From contig JANXSX010000068.1 in the NCBI GenBank assembly GCA_025356475.1, positions 1 through 64,000 on the forward strand: a DNA stretch of 64,000 bases, given 5' to 3'. The position numbers and the translations under genes were made by a program. The notes beneath the pieces were generated by a model. The model was not told the origin of the DNA and ran no database searches. It was given only the letters and a program-made list of their open reading frames with translations. Positions 27,001-35,418 of the stretch are shown here, piece by piece (position 1 is the stretch's first letter; each line of letters starts with the position of its first letter). The stretch comes from Isosphaeraceae bacterium (GTDB lineage: Bacteria; Planctomycetota; Planctomycetia; Isosphaerales; Isosphaeraceae).

Positions 27001-27718
27001 GGCCCGCATCGCTGGGGGCAAGCTCCTGGGCGACGTGGTGCTCCGACTTGGCGAAGATCACGCCTACACCGGAACCGTTCGTCTCTCCGATCTCGACCTG
27101 GAACCGATCGCTCAGCTCACCACCGACTCACGTCGGCCTGCGTCGGGACGTCTCTCTGGCAAGCTCACCTTCCAAGGGCCAGACCCCGCCCTGATCTCCA
27201 GGTTCAGAGGACGGCTGAGTCTCACCCTGGCAGACGCCTCACTCGTCGATCTCCCGGTCTTTCGCGAGATCGACAAGTTTCTGGGCTCGTCGCGAGGTGG
27301 ACTCTTCGAGTCAGGAACCCTTGATGCGGCGATCGCCGATCGGGTCATCACGATCGAGTCGATGGCCTTGAGCGGCCGGCTTGCACAGATCCACGTCACA
27401 GGGACCGTCGGGTTCACCGGACAGCTCAATATGGAAGTACTCGTGAACACACGTGAGATCATTCCTCAGACTGGCAACGCGCTGATCTCGCTGATCCCCG
27501 GTCTGCGTGAGGCACTCGGTCGCCAGGCGGAGGAGACCTCGAAGGTTAGCAGCTATCTGTCGAATCGGCTGCTCAAGCTCCGGGTCAGTGGCAGCCTCCG
27601 GTCGCCGAACGTCAACCTTGACCCGGGTGTCGCGATGACCGACGCAGCAGTCGGCTTCTTCGGCAGTGTGCTGAAGATGCCGCTCAGCCTGGTGCCAGGA
27701 AGATCTAAGGTCGATTGA
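24029..27718 (+). CDS. AsmA/TamB-like envelope protein
   Basis: A 1229-residue protein with a single N-terminal membrane anchor (RIVLTLVTGICVIGATIWLWVIP) and a long beta-rich repeating body. Segments such as GGQLAGTGRISFATLPPRFGVHVTFQ and GRLAQIHVTGTVGFTGQLNMEV resemble AsmA-like and DUF3971/TamB repeat units. These proteins form beta-taco bridges that carry lipids or help build the outer membrane. GAGGAG lies about 9 bases before the ATG. Overall family assignment is good; a precise role such as phospholipid transport is inference from the family. Confidence 0.8.
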   Translation: MAWGTRRVWRRIVLTLVTGICVIGATIWLWVIPSLIRSQIEAATGGKASIQGWWISQTSSGLTGLVIHEGPKSSSPVRFKADRVTTDVSLQSLIGRRSTPQLVQISEPELTLRFDIDGKPIALPQSKTSTTGSVPKVVITGGKLTIQQEGKLELAFDRFDGSITPTNTELKISATAAGPRFGTWDGLGTLSTDFTKGQVTLTQRHPVQIDADILKQLPFVPTQVAEQVQVSGLIKGQLRFDLPGKSGEPAEVGVGVVMEIGPGADVKLPTLDLHAAHAQGHVKIERGVVDLTSFQGESLGGQLAGTGRISFATLPPRFGVHVTFQGIDVSSTPPTWKLQELGATGRLSGEAKVQLIQRLDGLDFTGSSGSGEISGGTLQGIPVKSFKIQMQGDGDTFKYNSKNDSTTTARPGTLSKASEAHSSVVLTSFQEPVALGLRPLTTQLELEDVDLAEIIHRAEKLTGLVIPVPITGRLSLRADATIPVGTLRKLDAYAFHGEAKLVSAKIAGVHLGRLETKLDLDRGVLALSDFRGILIERSNVQGEGAADSLPMVPAKGKLPAGGFRGTLRAELASEGVLEARFEGEQLPVHELTTPFLVGLSPFRGTTSIQLAVRSEMAKLSDPEAWHLEGKIASTSVDFGEQSTSALEAGFAFQSRKLTVRNLKGNLKQRPLGGHIDIDARFPVEPAQPITVVAHLVGTNTASLAHLVPEGRLDLSGIADGVATLTTSRDGSDWHGNLVLKAPNLSIHGREAQSVQVQIERLGHDLHYELTGETLGGKVKVAGGFPIDAFKGGVRHQSLDAEIRAVGFPVARLLPIVLSQALASKITGEAAIAANVRLDPQGKILLTGIGEVRQLQYGPHYPLGTLKGEFRLSPNGWSVNPFEGELFGGPIEGKAWSESLPLGVEKLDFDLKVERASLTKLLAFLPEVAENISGTGSVRINGRMGPAFRANVEVFVPHAKVAGIGLTELRIPAEVTLSPSRSNGQLHIRHWTARIAGGKLLGDVVLRLGEDHAYTGTVRLSDLDLEPIAQLTTDSRRPASGRLSGKLTFQGPDPALISRFRGRLSLTLADASLVDLPVFREIDKFLGSSRGGLFESGTLDAAIADRVITIESMALSGRLAQIHVTGTVGFTGQLNMEVLVNTREIIPQTGNALISLIPGLREALGRQAEETSKVSSYLSNRLLKLRVSGSLRSPNVNLDPGVAMTDAAVGFFGSVLKMPLSLVPGRSKVD

Positions 27719-27848
27719 AGATCAAACCTGGGTTCGCAACTCTCCGAACCGGCGCGTCAGAAACGGCCGCTCCAGAGGGTTACGATTCCAAGCAGAGCTC
27801 ACCCCAGCCCCCGATTCCTGTTCACATCGGTGTGGGAGTGGATCTCAA

Positions 27849-28700
27849 TCAGCGTCGGCGCGGCGCTGGGCTGGCGGCCGAGTCCGCGAGCGCTGTCGGT
27901 CTCCCAGGAGAAGCTCCTGGGCGGCGACTCTCCTCGACAACTTTCGCGAATCGCTGTTTGGTTTCCGGGACTGCCTCGGACCGAGTGAGCGCGACTTGCT
28001 TGGCCCAATCGGGGTAGGTCTCGACCATCCTACCCATCAGCGATATAAACCAACCGGCCTCACGGACTTGCTCTTCCAGCAGTTTCTCGATGATCGGTCG
28101 AATGGTCTTCGCGGCAGTCTTCCAACCCTTGGAGTCGACCTTCACGAAAGCTTCGATGTCGTGCTTGACGTAGTTCTCACCGTTGACTTCCCGGTAGAAT
28201 CCGGACCGAATGACCATCACAATCCGACCTTGGAGCTGGACGTTTCCACGCGGGCCGTTGTAGTCAAGGTGGCCGAGCAGGACCGTCAAGTTTGGGGTAC
28301 GGATCAGATATTCCCAACTCGCTGAGGCACCAGCGCCGTCGGTACCTTGGTAGAGACTGGAACTAACTTGACGAAGTCGTACAGGAGAGTCGCCCAGATC
28401 TTTCCAGAGCGCCAGGGTGATCGCGGGCTCATTGAGCAAGTTGAGATAAAGTTTTGAATGGCATGGGAAGGCATCAGAGTCTCCCTGCCTATGGAATGTC
28501 GCATCACGAATCGTTTCAGCGACACTGGCACGATGCTCGACCGCCACCTGGTCGAGCGGTATTACCGTGACGGGGTCGCGGGGTCGAGCCCCGAGTCCCG
28601 CCTGGGCTGTCGTTTCATTCGCAGGCAAAGGAGCGAGCGCCAGAGCGAACACGACAACCAGCCCAGTTGTCGGTCGGCGAAAGGCCGTCCATGAAGTCAT
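27849..28700 (-). CDS. Secreted protein of unknown function
   Basis: About 283 residues starting at MTSWTAFRRP, followed by a signal peptide (GLVVVFALALAPLPANETTAQA). I do not recognise the mature domain. It has a clear alpha/beta pattern (NLTVLLGHLDYNGPRGNVQLQGRIVMVIRSGFYREVNG... AFVKVDSKGWKTAAKTIRPIIEKLLEEQ) and a low-complexity Pro/Ala/Arg tail. The frame could start at 28757, but those residues are not signal-like. It converges with the AsmA-like gene. Confidence 0.7.
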   Translation of the reverse strand: MTSWTAFRRPTTGLVVVFALALAPLPANETTAQAGLGARPRDPVTVIPLDQVAVEHRASVAETIRDATFHRQGDSDAFPCHSKLYLNLLNEPAITLALWKDLGDSPVRLRQVSSSLYQGTDGAGASASWEYLIRTPNLTVLLGHLDYNGPRGNVQLQGRIVMVIRSGFYREVNGENYVKHDIEAFVKVDSKGWKTAAKTIRPIIEKLLEEQVREAGWFISLMGRMVETYPDWAKQVALTRSEAVPETKQRFAKVVEESRRPGASPGRPTALADSAASPAPRRR

Positions 28701-29016
28701 AGGAATATATCCCCGAGTGCTCGGGCAAAGGGCCGCCGCCGACTCCGGGGACTCCATCCCCGCGCCGCGCCGTCGGGCCCTGTTACTCTTAGAAATCGGA
28801 TCCTGAGTTCGAAATCCTGATCATCAGGGTGATTTTCTTTTGCTTTGGCAGCTAAGGCGCTCTGGGTAAAATCGCCGACAACCCCGGGAAATGATCTTGC
28901 CGATTTCTGGATTCCCCTTAAGATTCGAGACAGTTGGGACGACAGGCGAGACCTGCACCCCTAGCGATTGCTTTTCGCACGAATTCTCCTCGTTTTTGGT
29001 CCGCACGGAGGCAACC

Positions 29017-30195
29017 ATGACGACGGCTCGCAAGACAGGGCGCTGGATCGCCGCAGGTTTGGGCATTTGTATCGTGGCGGGCGTTGCAGTGGTCGCCTCG
29101 ACGTCGCTTTTCCGAGGGTCACGGACCAAGATCGCCGCGAATCCGGTTCTTGGTTCCACTATTGTCGAGTTGTCAGCGGCGGCCCGCCTTGGCAACAACG
29201 CGGCAGCGGAAGGGCTTCTCGCCAAGCTCGATCCCAAGAACCAAACCGAACCCTCGATCAGTGACACGGAGTCGGAGCAACTGGCCGAGGTCATTGGCTC
29301 GCTTCGCGCTGGGTTCTTGCAGTTCCAGCCCAAGTCGCGACTTGTCGCAATGGGAGTCACCGCCGCCATCCTCGACCGCTTCTCGAGCGCCAACGCGCCA
29401 GGAAACTGGGTAGATATTCTCGGTCCTGTCCACGACCTGCTGAATTCCGGTCTCGGCGATGGTGAGCCCGCAGTGCGAGCCGCAGCCCTGAGCGTGATCT
29501 CACGGTCGTGGGGCTGGGCCCCGAATCGTTCACTCATCGCGATTGAGGAAGTGGTGCTCGCCGAGTGGAAGCAAGGCTTCCATACCGGTGTGGTCCGCCG
29601 CCTCGCCGACAAAAGTGAAGTCTCAAGAGCAGCGGCTGTCGCTTGTTTGGGGGCTCTCCCGGTGGATCGAGCCGCTGCTCCCGCCACGGCATATCTTGAT
29701 GACTCTTCCCCGACGGTGCGCCGACAGGTCCTGAACTCGTTTGCAGGTCGTACCGGCATCCTGACCGAGGACGCGATTCTGGTTCGCACCAACGATTCCG
29801 AGCCCGATATCGCCCAGATGGCGGAGGTGATCCTACGCGGTCGCGGGCTCTCGGCGGAACAGATTGGGCTGGGCCGGATGATCGTAAACGCGAAGGCCGA
29901 GGTCCGACTCAGCGTGCTTGGGCTGCTGAAAGACCGCAACGACATCGACCCGATGACGTGGTTGCTTCAGCTCTCGCACGACAAGGAGGAGTCGATTCGG
30001 GCGAAAGTGATGCCCGAACTGGCAGCTCAACTTGATTCACCCGAGGCACGCAAACGACTCCGCGAGATGGCCGCCTCCGATAGCTCGGCGACGATTCGCG
30101 CCGCAGCCGCCAAGCTCGCTCCAGCACCTGGTGACACCACGGCCTCACTGCCCCCCCTTCCCGGCTCGCCAAGCTTGAACCCCAAGGCAAACTAA
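29017..30195 (+). CDS. HEAT-repeat-like protein with N-terminal membrane anchor
   Basis: The protein has about 392 residues. The ATG at 29017 follows GGAGG and opens a membrane or signal segment (WIAAGLGICIVAGVAVVAS). The body consists of alpha-helical repeats with HEAT-like signatures (AVRAAALSVISRSWGW, SRAAAVACLGALP, PTVRRQVLNSFAGR, ESIRAKVMPELAAQL, ATIRAAAAKLAP), which usually serve as protein-binding scaffolds. The C-terminus is Pro/Ser rich. No partner is identifiable. The longer frame from 28891 is not supported. Confidence 0.72.
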   Translation: MTTARKTGRWIAAGLGICIVAGVAVVASTSLFRGSRTKIAANPVLGSTIVELSAAARLGNNAAAEGLLAKLDPKNQTEPSISDTESEQLAEVIGSLRAGFLQFQPKSRLVAMGVTAAILDRFSSANAPGNWVDILGPVHDLLNSGLGDGEPAVRAAALSVISRSWGWAPNRSLIAIEEVVLAEWKQGFHTGVVRRLADKSEVSRAAAVACLGALPVDRAAAPATAYLDDSSPTVRRQVLNSFAGRTGILTEDAILVRTNDSEPDIAQMAEVILRGRGLSAEQIGLGRMIVNAKAEVRLSVLGLLKDRNDIDPMTWLLQLSHDKEESIRAKVMPELAAQLDSPEARKRLREMAASDSSATIRAAAAKLAPAPGDTTASLPPLPGSPSLNPKAN

Positions 30196-30206
30196 TATCG
30201 AAAGAC

Positions 30207-30242
30207 GACCCGTCCTCCCCGAAGAAGTCGGGAGGATGGGTC
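30207..30242. terminator. Bidirectional terminator hairpin
   Basis: GACCCGTCCTCCC (30207-30219) pairs with GGGAGGATGGGTC (30230-30242), with one G-T wobble, across a 10-base loop. It separates the convergent HEAT-like and amidohydrolase genes. No T-run follows on the plus strand, so it may work with Rho or as an mRNA end stabiliser. Confidence 0.65.
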
Positions 30243-30256
30243 GATCTTCAGATGCG

Positions 30257-31123
30257 TCACAAGCCGAATAAGGCTTTCGCATTGCCCTCGAAGACTCCTC
30301 CGTGAAACTCGGCTGGGATCAGTTCGCGGATGAAGTCCCGGTAAGGTGCCATCGGGGCCAATGGCCAGTCGCTGCCATAGAGGAACCGATCGGGACACTC
30401 TGTATAGTCGAAGGCCTTACGAACCGTGGCGATGACATCCTTCATCATTCCGTTCTTACGCAGTTTATCGAATTCGGCCGCGTCCCCAACGAGGAGTCCT
30501 GAGAGGTCGGTCCAAACGTTCTCGCGAATGCCCCTCTTGTTGTTTTTGTAAACGACCTCAGCGGCATCGACCAACCAGGGATTGCCGAAGTGGGCAAGTA
30601 CGAAGTTGACGTCGGGATGATCGACTGCGATCTCGTCAACAAGCAGCGGATGAGCGTATTTGACTTTTGCCCTGTGTGAGTATGTATCACCCGTATGAAA
30701 AATGACGGGAATCTTATATTTGGCGGCAAGTTTGTAGTAGGGTAGGTACCCAGGCGCGTCTGGCCCGTAATGGACATAACCCAGGTAGGCTTTAAGAGCC
30801 TTGATCTTGCCGGTCTTGAGCACCTCCTCAACCCTGGCCAGATGGGGCTCTTCGCTCTGGGTAGGATCCGCAAGCCCAACAGGATGAATGCCGGAGATGA
30901 GTGTCGCGAGCCGGAGTGTCTGATTAATGCCGAGTGGATCTCCCGTGTGTCCGATCCCTTTGGGCATCGCCAGGGCCTGGGTGGTCCCCGCCGCTTGCAT
31001 TTCCGCTTTGATGGCTGCAGCGACTCGGTCGATCGGGTCCCCAAACGGCGTCCCATCGGGAGCCGGCTTCTCGAGAATCCCCGATAGGCCGGTGTTGGTC
31101 ACATGGATATGGGTATCAATCAT
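30257..31123 (-). CDS. Amidohydrolase-family metal-dependent hydrolase
   Basis: A TIM-barrel amidohydrolase of about 288 residues (amidohydrolase 2 group). The start MIDTHIHVTN carries the HxH metal motif and has AAGGTG 6 bases upstream. Other metal and active-site marks are IPVIFHTGDTYSH, HPDVNFVLAHFGNPW and FLYGSDWPLAP, with the last Asp catalytic. It follows the HisKA-only gene by 45 bases on the same strand and may belong to the same transcript. The substrate is unknown. Confidence 0.86.
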   Translation of the reverse strand: MIDTHIHVTNTGLSGILEKPAPDGTPFGDPIDRVAAAIKAEMQAAGTTQALAMPKGIGHTGDPLGINQTLRLATLISGIHPVGLADPTQSEEPHLARVEEVLKTGKIKALKAYLGYVHYGPDAPGYLPYYKLAAKYKIPVIFHTGDTYSHRAKVKYAHPLLVDEIAVDHPDVNFVLAHFGNPWLVDAAEVVYKNNKRGIRENVWTDLSGLLVGDAAEFDKLRKNGMMKDVIATVRKAFDYTECPDRFLYGSDWPLAPMAPYRDFIRELIPAEFHGGVFEGNAKALFGL

Positions 31124-31168
31124 GTTAATCACCTTGTTTGGGAAAACCGGCCTGAACTTCCGATGCCT

Positions 31169-31591
31169 TTAGTCCAAGACCCGTTCACCCGAACCCGAGC
31201 CGAGCAGTTCGTTGATCGAATGCAGCAATTCCCAGGCTTCGTCTCGGATGATCGCGAGTTCGGTTATCGCTCCGATCGTCCCACCGTCGACCTCATCCAT
31301 CCAGAGTTCACAATATCCAATGATATGGTTTAAGGGAGTCGCCAATTCGTGGCGTGCCTCGGCACGAGTCGCAGGGTGTCCGTGCTCGGCTGTCGTGACT
31401 TGCAGGGCGGCTAACAGTCGGTCAACCGACTGACAAACCCTTTGAAGATCGCTCTGCAGCTCCAGGCTGGTTGGGTCGGACTCAAGCTGAGCGAGGAGGG
31501 TCCGTGCCCGATGACACAATGCGCGGGCCGGACGCATCAAGTCGTGAGCTGCTTCGAGGGATATCGATTCTGGCGAGTCGTCGTTCCTCAT
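31169..31591 (-). CDS. Stand-alone HisKA (histidine phosphotransfer) protein
   Basis: This 140-residue protein is almost wholly helical. It ends with a HisKA-like dimerisation segment, EARHELATPLNHIIGYCELW, whose His at about residue 80 is the phospho-acceptor position. No catalytic ATPase (HATPase) domain follows; the frame simply ends about 60 residues later. It overlaps the receiver gene upstream by ATGA (31588-31591), so the two are made together. It could act as a phosphotransfer protein, a kinase partner in trans or a decoy. It is not an obvious truncation, since the coupling and coding pattern look intact. Confidence 0.75.
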   Translation of the reverse strand: MRNDDSPESISLEAAHDLMRPARALCHRARTLLAQLESDPTSLELQSDLQRVCQSVDRLLAALQVTTAEHGHPATRAEARHELATPLNHIIGYCELWMDEVDGGTIGAITELAIIRDEAWELLHSINELLGSGSGERVLD

Positions 31592-31968
31592 GGCTTAGGA
31601 GTCCCACCGCCGAGAAATCGCTCGATCTTGCGGACCAGCCGCAGTAACTCGATCGGTTTGGTGTCATAGTCGTCGCACCCGGCGGCAATCGCCTGCTCGC
31701 GGTCGCCGGCCATTGCATGGGCCGTCAGAGCGATGACCGGAATCTTCCGAGTTATCGGGTTCGCCTTGATCTGCCGAGTCGCCTCCCAACCATCAAGCAC
31801 AGGTAGCGACATATCCATCAGGATCAGGTCAGGTACCAGCTCCTCAGCAAGTTGGACCCCCGCTTGACCATCCTCCGCAACACGAACCACGTACCCCCGC
31901 CGTTCCAGACGTCGTGAGAGCATGTCGCGATTCATCTCATTATCCTCGACCAGAAGAATCGTGGGCAT
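31588..31968 (-). CDS. Single-domain response regulator (CheY-like)
   Basis: A 126-residue receiver domain without an output domain. TILLVEDNEMN carries the acidic pair, DLILMDMSLPVLDG has the phospho-acceptor Asp near residue 55, IPVIALTAHAM has the switch Thr, and the conserved Lys lies in YDTKPIELLRLV. Translation is coupled to the HisKA-only protein that follows. Its likely phosphodonor is the hybrid kinase about 220 bases upstream, but that is inference. Confidence 0.92.
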   Translation of the reverse strand: MPTILLVEDNEMNRDMLSRRLERRGYVVRVAEDGQAGVQLAEELVPDLILMDMSLPVLDGWEATRQIKANPITRKIPVIALTAHAMAGDREQAIAAGCDDYDTKPIELLRLVRKIERFLGGGTPKP

Positions 31969-32118
31969 GGTCCTGGCCTCCCGTCTACCGGCTCACGAGA
32001 CATGTAACTCTACTGTAACATTCCCGGCGAAGCTCATGATTCGTTGATTGTGTACCCACTTGCCCAAAATTGTTTGTAACGAACGGACCTCAAACTGTTG
32101 CCAACGGACATCCCCACA

Positions 32119-32162
32119 TGGGAGTCATACACCGGCAAAGCCTCGGCACCTGTGACTCCCCA
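32119..32162 (-). terminator. Terminator-like hairpin after the hybrid kinase
   Basis: TGGGAGTCA (32119-32127) pairs with TGACTCCCCA (32153-32162; one bulge) around a 25-base loop. It lies in the 219-base gap between the kinase and the receiver genes. No T-run follows on the minus strand, so it may only attenuate transcription. I see no gene in the rest of this gap. Confidence 0.45.
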
Positions 32163-32187
32163 ATCGCCGATCCTATTGAGGCAATTC

Positions 32188-35100
32188 TCATCGGACTGAG
32201 GCTACGGGACCGGCGGGATGATGGATCGCCATGGAGGCGACGAGATGTCCAAACTCCTCCATGGAAGATTTGCTTTGCTTCTTACCAGCTTCAAGAATCT
32301 TACCAATCGTTCCTGTGAGTCTTCGTCGATCGTCCGCGTCCAGATCCCGCGCTGTGACCACGATCATCGGGATCTTACGCCATTCCTCATTCGCTAGCAA
32401 CGCTTCAACGAACGCGAATCCATGCATCTCTGGCATCGAAAGATCCATCAGGATCAGATCTGGTTGAGATTGGATAATCCGATCGAGCGCAACTCGGCCG
32501 TTTTCGGCTTCATCCACAAGGTAACCCTCAGTCTCTAACATTTTCCTGCTCAAGGTCCGAGTCGTGCGATCATCCTGGACCACGAGAACCCGATTGGTCG
32601 GCGCGAGCTGGCGATACTTGCTCATGACCTGTCGAAGCCGCTTGCGATCAATCGGCTTGGTCAGGAACTCCGCAGCCCCCATACTGAAGGCCATATTCCG
32701 GTGGTCCACGATGGTCATCATCACCACGGGAATATCGGCAAGACCGGGGTCACTTTTCATCTCAGCGAGGACCGACCACCCATCCCCACCGGGCATCATC
32801 ACATCAAGGGTCACGGCATCCGGTCGAAGCTCGCGAGCGAGCCGGATTCCCTCCTCCCCCGTCGTCGCGGTCGCGACTAGAAAACTCTCTCGCGCGAGAA
32901 TTCTCCGCATGAGGTCATGGACGGTCACGTCATCATCGATCACCAAGACGGTGCCCTTAGGGTTCGGGACTTCAGGAACGGGACCTGAGGCCAAGTCATC
33001 GACGTTCGGGTCAGTCACGAATGCCGGAATCTTGATCGTAAAGGTCGAGCCGACGCCGGGCTCGCTCGACATCGTGATATCTCCCCCCATCATCTGGCAG
33101 AACCGCCGGCTGATCACTAGACCGAGCCCAGTCCCCCCGAACTTGCGAGTGGTCGACGAGTCCGCTTGCGTGAATGCGCGGAAGAGATTCGACATCTGTG
33201 AGGCGTTGAGTCCCACACCGGTATCTCTGACCTCGAACGAGACCCAACTCCGCCCATCTCCGTCCTTATCCCTGCGAACCGTCAAGGCGATCTCGCCGTG
33301 TTCGGTGAATTTGAACGCGTTTGACAGCAGATTGAATAGACATTGGCGAAGCTTCATCAAATCGGCGCAGAGGCGGCCCACGCCTTGCTCAGGGAGAACA
33401 AGAGTGAGGACATTCTCATTCTTCTGAGACAAGGGCTGGATCAGCGAAACCACCTCCTCGCAAAGCTTCGCAGCATCGATGTCTTCAAGGAATAGGTCGA
33501 CTTTCCCTGCTTCAATCTTTGCGAGGTCGAGCACCGAGTTGATCAGCTCCAATAGATGCGTACCTGCGATTTGAATCTTCTTGAGGTCGGGGATGAACTG
33601 GACTTGCCCCCCCTCCTCCGCCTCTTCCTGAAGCATCTCGGAATAACCAATCACGGCGTTCAATGGTGTTCGAAGCTCGTGGCTCATGTTAGCAAGGAAC
33701 TGGCTCTTGGACCGGCTCGCCTCTTCGGCAGTCTCTTTAGCGGCCATTAGTTGAGCCCGCACTTGCTTACGCTCGGTAATATCCAGAAAGTTCACGACCG
33801 ATCCAACAATCCGACCTTCATCGAATAAAGGGTGCGCCGAGTACTCAACAGCAAATGGGGTTCCATCGGCTCGCCAGAAGACCTCATTATCAGAGTGTCG
33901 ATTCTCCGCGATTGATAGGGCTTCCCAGATCGAAGACTCTCCCACCTGAGCGCGGTCATCGTCGGGACTACAAGAAATCAACGCATGCAGTTTTTTGCCG
34001 ATCAACTCCGACTCGTGGCGATAGCCAAGCAGTTTCACACAGGCTGGATTACAGAAGGTGCAGACGCCATCGAGATCGATTGCATAAATTGCCTCGGCGG
34101 TGGCATTCAGCAAATATGCGACCTTCCGCTCCGTCTGAAGGAGCTGATCGGTCCGCGTCCGGACCTGATCTTCGATCGTGCCGTACAAGTGCTTGAGTTC
34201 GGCGGTCATGATATTAAACGCTTGCCCGAGCCGACCGATTTCTTCGGGGCCATCGACCTCGACGACGTGGGAGAGATCTCCCGTTGCGACTTCGTGAGCA
34301 ACATTCGTCAGAAGGACAAGCGGCTTGGAGATCCACCTCGAAACGAGCGCGGAGGCGATGGTGGCAACCAATAAGATCAGGAGAACAATCCCGGCCACCA
34401 TCTCGCGAAGTCGGATCACTGGCGCAAACGCTTCTCCAGGCTCAACCTTAACCACCATCCCCCACCGCATTGACGGAACATAGCGCCAGGCCGCGAGCAC
34501 CTCATTCCCCTGGAAATCCGTTGTGATCCCCGAGCCCTTTTGACCAGAAATCGCCTTCTGGGTTGCCGTCCCCCTGAGCGAGTCGGGGCCAACCTCGACT
34601 CCAAAACTCCCTTTCAAATTAAGTACTGCCGGCTCAACTAGCCGAACTGCCTCCCCTTCTCGAGTAGCCACGATTGTCTGGCCAGTCTCTCCCAGACTAG
34701 TGATCTCGTGGATAATTCGGAGTAGATCCTCGTTGCTCACGCGGAATGCCACGACACCAAGCATTTGGCCTTGGGAAAAAACAGGTGCGGCGATGAAGGC
34801 CGACGGAGCAGCTTCCTCTGGTAGACAGGTCAGACCTCCGAGTTCGGTTTCCAACAGATTCCGAGCCTGGTCGAACACTCGCCCGAGATCGCTGGCCCTA
34901 TGGCTCTCTTGCGCGAACGAGAGACCGAGCGGAACAGAATTCTTCATGGAGAAGAGGGCGACCCCATGCGTATCGAGTAAGAAGAGGTCGCAGTAGCCGA
35001 AGTCGCTGGTCATTCGCAATAACTCATTGCGCGCGGTTCGGACCTCCTCCAGAAAGGTAGCATCGTCAAAGCCCCTCAGCGAAGCTGCGGAAAGACTCTG

Positions 35101-35418
35101 GAGAGTGCGACCAACATCGGCAGAATGCGCAACTGCGATGACATTGCGACGCACCTCGCCCGCGTAGCGTTCAATCCGATCAACCTTCGCATCGGCGACG
35201 GCATTCAGGTTGATGGTCACTTCTCGTTGGATCGCTGTTTGGGCGACGATCAAGGTCAGACCGACGACGAATGCCATCGGTATCATCGTCGCAAGCAAGA
35301 ACGCGATCATCAAACGGGAGGCGATCGATACTCGTCGACACGGACGCGGGGAACTTGGAAGCGATCCCTCAGCGATGTGACTGCTCCGGATCACGTTCAC
35401 GGAGTTGGTCTGGCCCAT
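32188..35418 (-). CDS. Hybrid sensor histidine kinase with two receiver domains
   Basis: The membrane-bound kinase has about 1076 residues. In order: a membrane helix (IAFLLATMIPMAFVVGLTLIV, about 40-60), a ~270-residue extracytoplasmic Cache-like sensor domain, a second helix (MVAGIVLLILLVATIASAL), HAMP, a coiled coil and PAS domain (AIYAIDLDGVCTFCNPACVKLLGY). Next come HisKA (FLANMSHELRTPLNAVIGYSE), HATPase (LLSNAFKFTEHG; DTGVGL; GGTGLGL) and two receivers (VIDDD ... TLDVMMPGGDG, then VVQDD ... LILMDLSMPEMHG). The ATG at 35418 is preceded by GGGGGGAG and overlaps the binding-protein gene by about 22 bases. A ligand-bound partner may feed the sensor domain. Confidence 0.93.
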   Translation of the reverse strand: MGQTNSVNVIRSSHIAEGSLPSSPRPCRRVSIASRLMIAFLLATMIPMAFVVGLTLIVAQTAIQREVTINLNAVADAKVDRIERYAGEVRRNVIAVAHSADVGRTLQSLSAASLRGFDDATFLEEVRTARNELLRMTSDFGYCDLFLLDTHGVALFSMKNSVPLGLSFAQESHRASDLGRVFDQARNLLETELGGLTCLPEEAAPSAFIAAPVFSQGQMLGVVAFRVSNEDLLRIIHEITSLGETGQTIVATREGEAVRLVEPAVLNLKGSFGVEVGPDSLRGTATQKAISGQKGSGITTDFQGNEVLAAWRYVPSMRWGMVVKVEPGEAFAPVIRLREMVAGIVLLILLVATIASALVSRWISKPLVLLTNVAHEVATGDLSHVVEVDGPEEIGRLGQAFNIMTAELKHLYGTIEDQVRTRTDQLLQTERKVAYLLNATAEAIYAIDLDGVCTFCNPACVKLLGYRHESELIGKKLHALISCSPDDDRAQVGESSIWEALSIAENRHSDNEVFWRADGTPFAVEYSAHPLFDEGRIVGSVVNFLDITERKQVRAQLMAAKETAEEASRSKSQFLANMSHELRTPLNAVIGYSEMLQEEAEEGGQVQFIPDLKKIQIAGTHLLELINSVLDLAKIEAGKVDLFLEDIDAAKLCEEVVSLIQPLSQKNENVLTLVLPEQGVGRLCADLMKLRQCLFNLLSNAFKFTEHGEIALTVRRDKDGDGRSWVSFEVRDTGVGLNASQMSNLFRAFTQADSSTTRKFGGTGLGLVISRRFCQMMGGDITMSSEPGVGSTFTIKIPAFVTDPNVDDLASGPVPEVPNPKGTVLVIDDDVTVHDLMRRILARESFLVATATTGEEGIRLARELRPDAVTLDVMMPGGDGWSVLAEMKSDPGLADIPVVMMTIVDHRNMAFSMGAAEFLTKPIDRKRLRQVMSKYRQLAPTNRVLVVQDDRTTRTLSRKMLETEGYLVDEAENGRVALDRIIQSQPDLILMDLSMPEMHGFAFVEALLANEEWRKIPMIVVTARDLDADDRRRLTGTIGKILEAGKKQSKSSMEEFGHLVASMAIHHPAGPVASVR

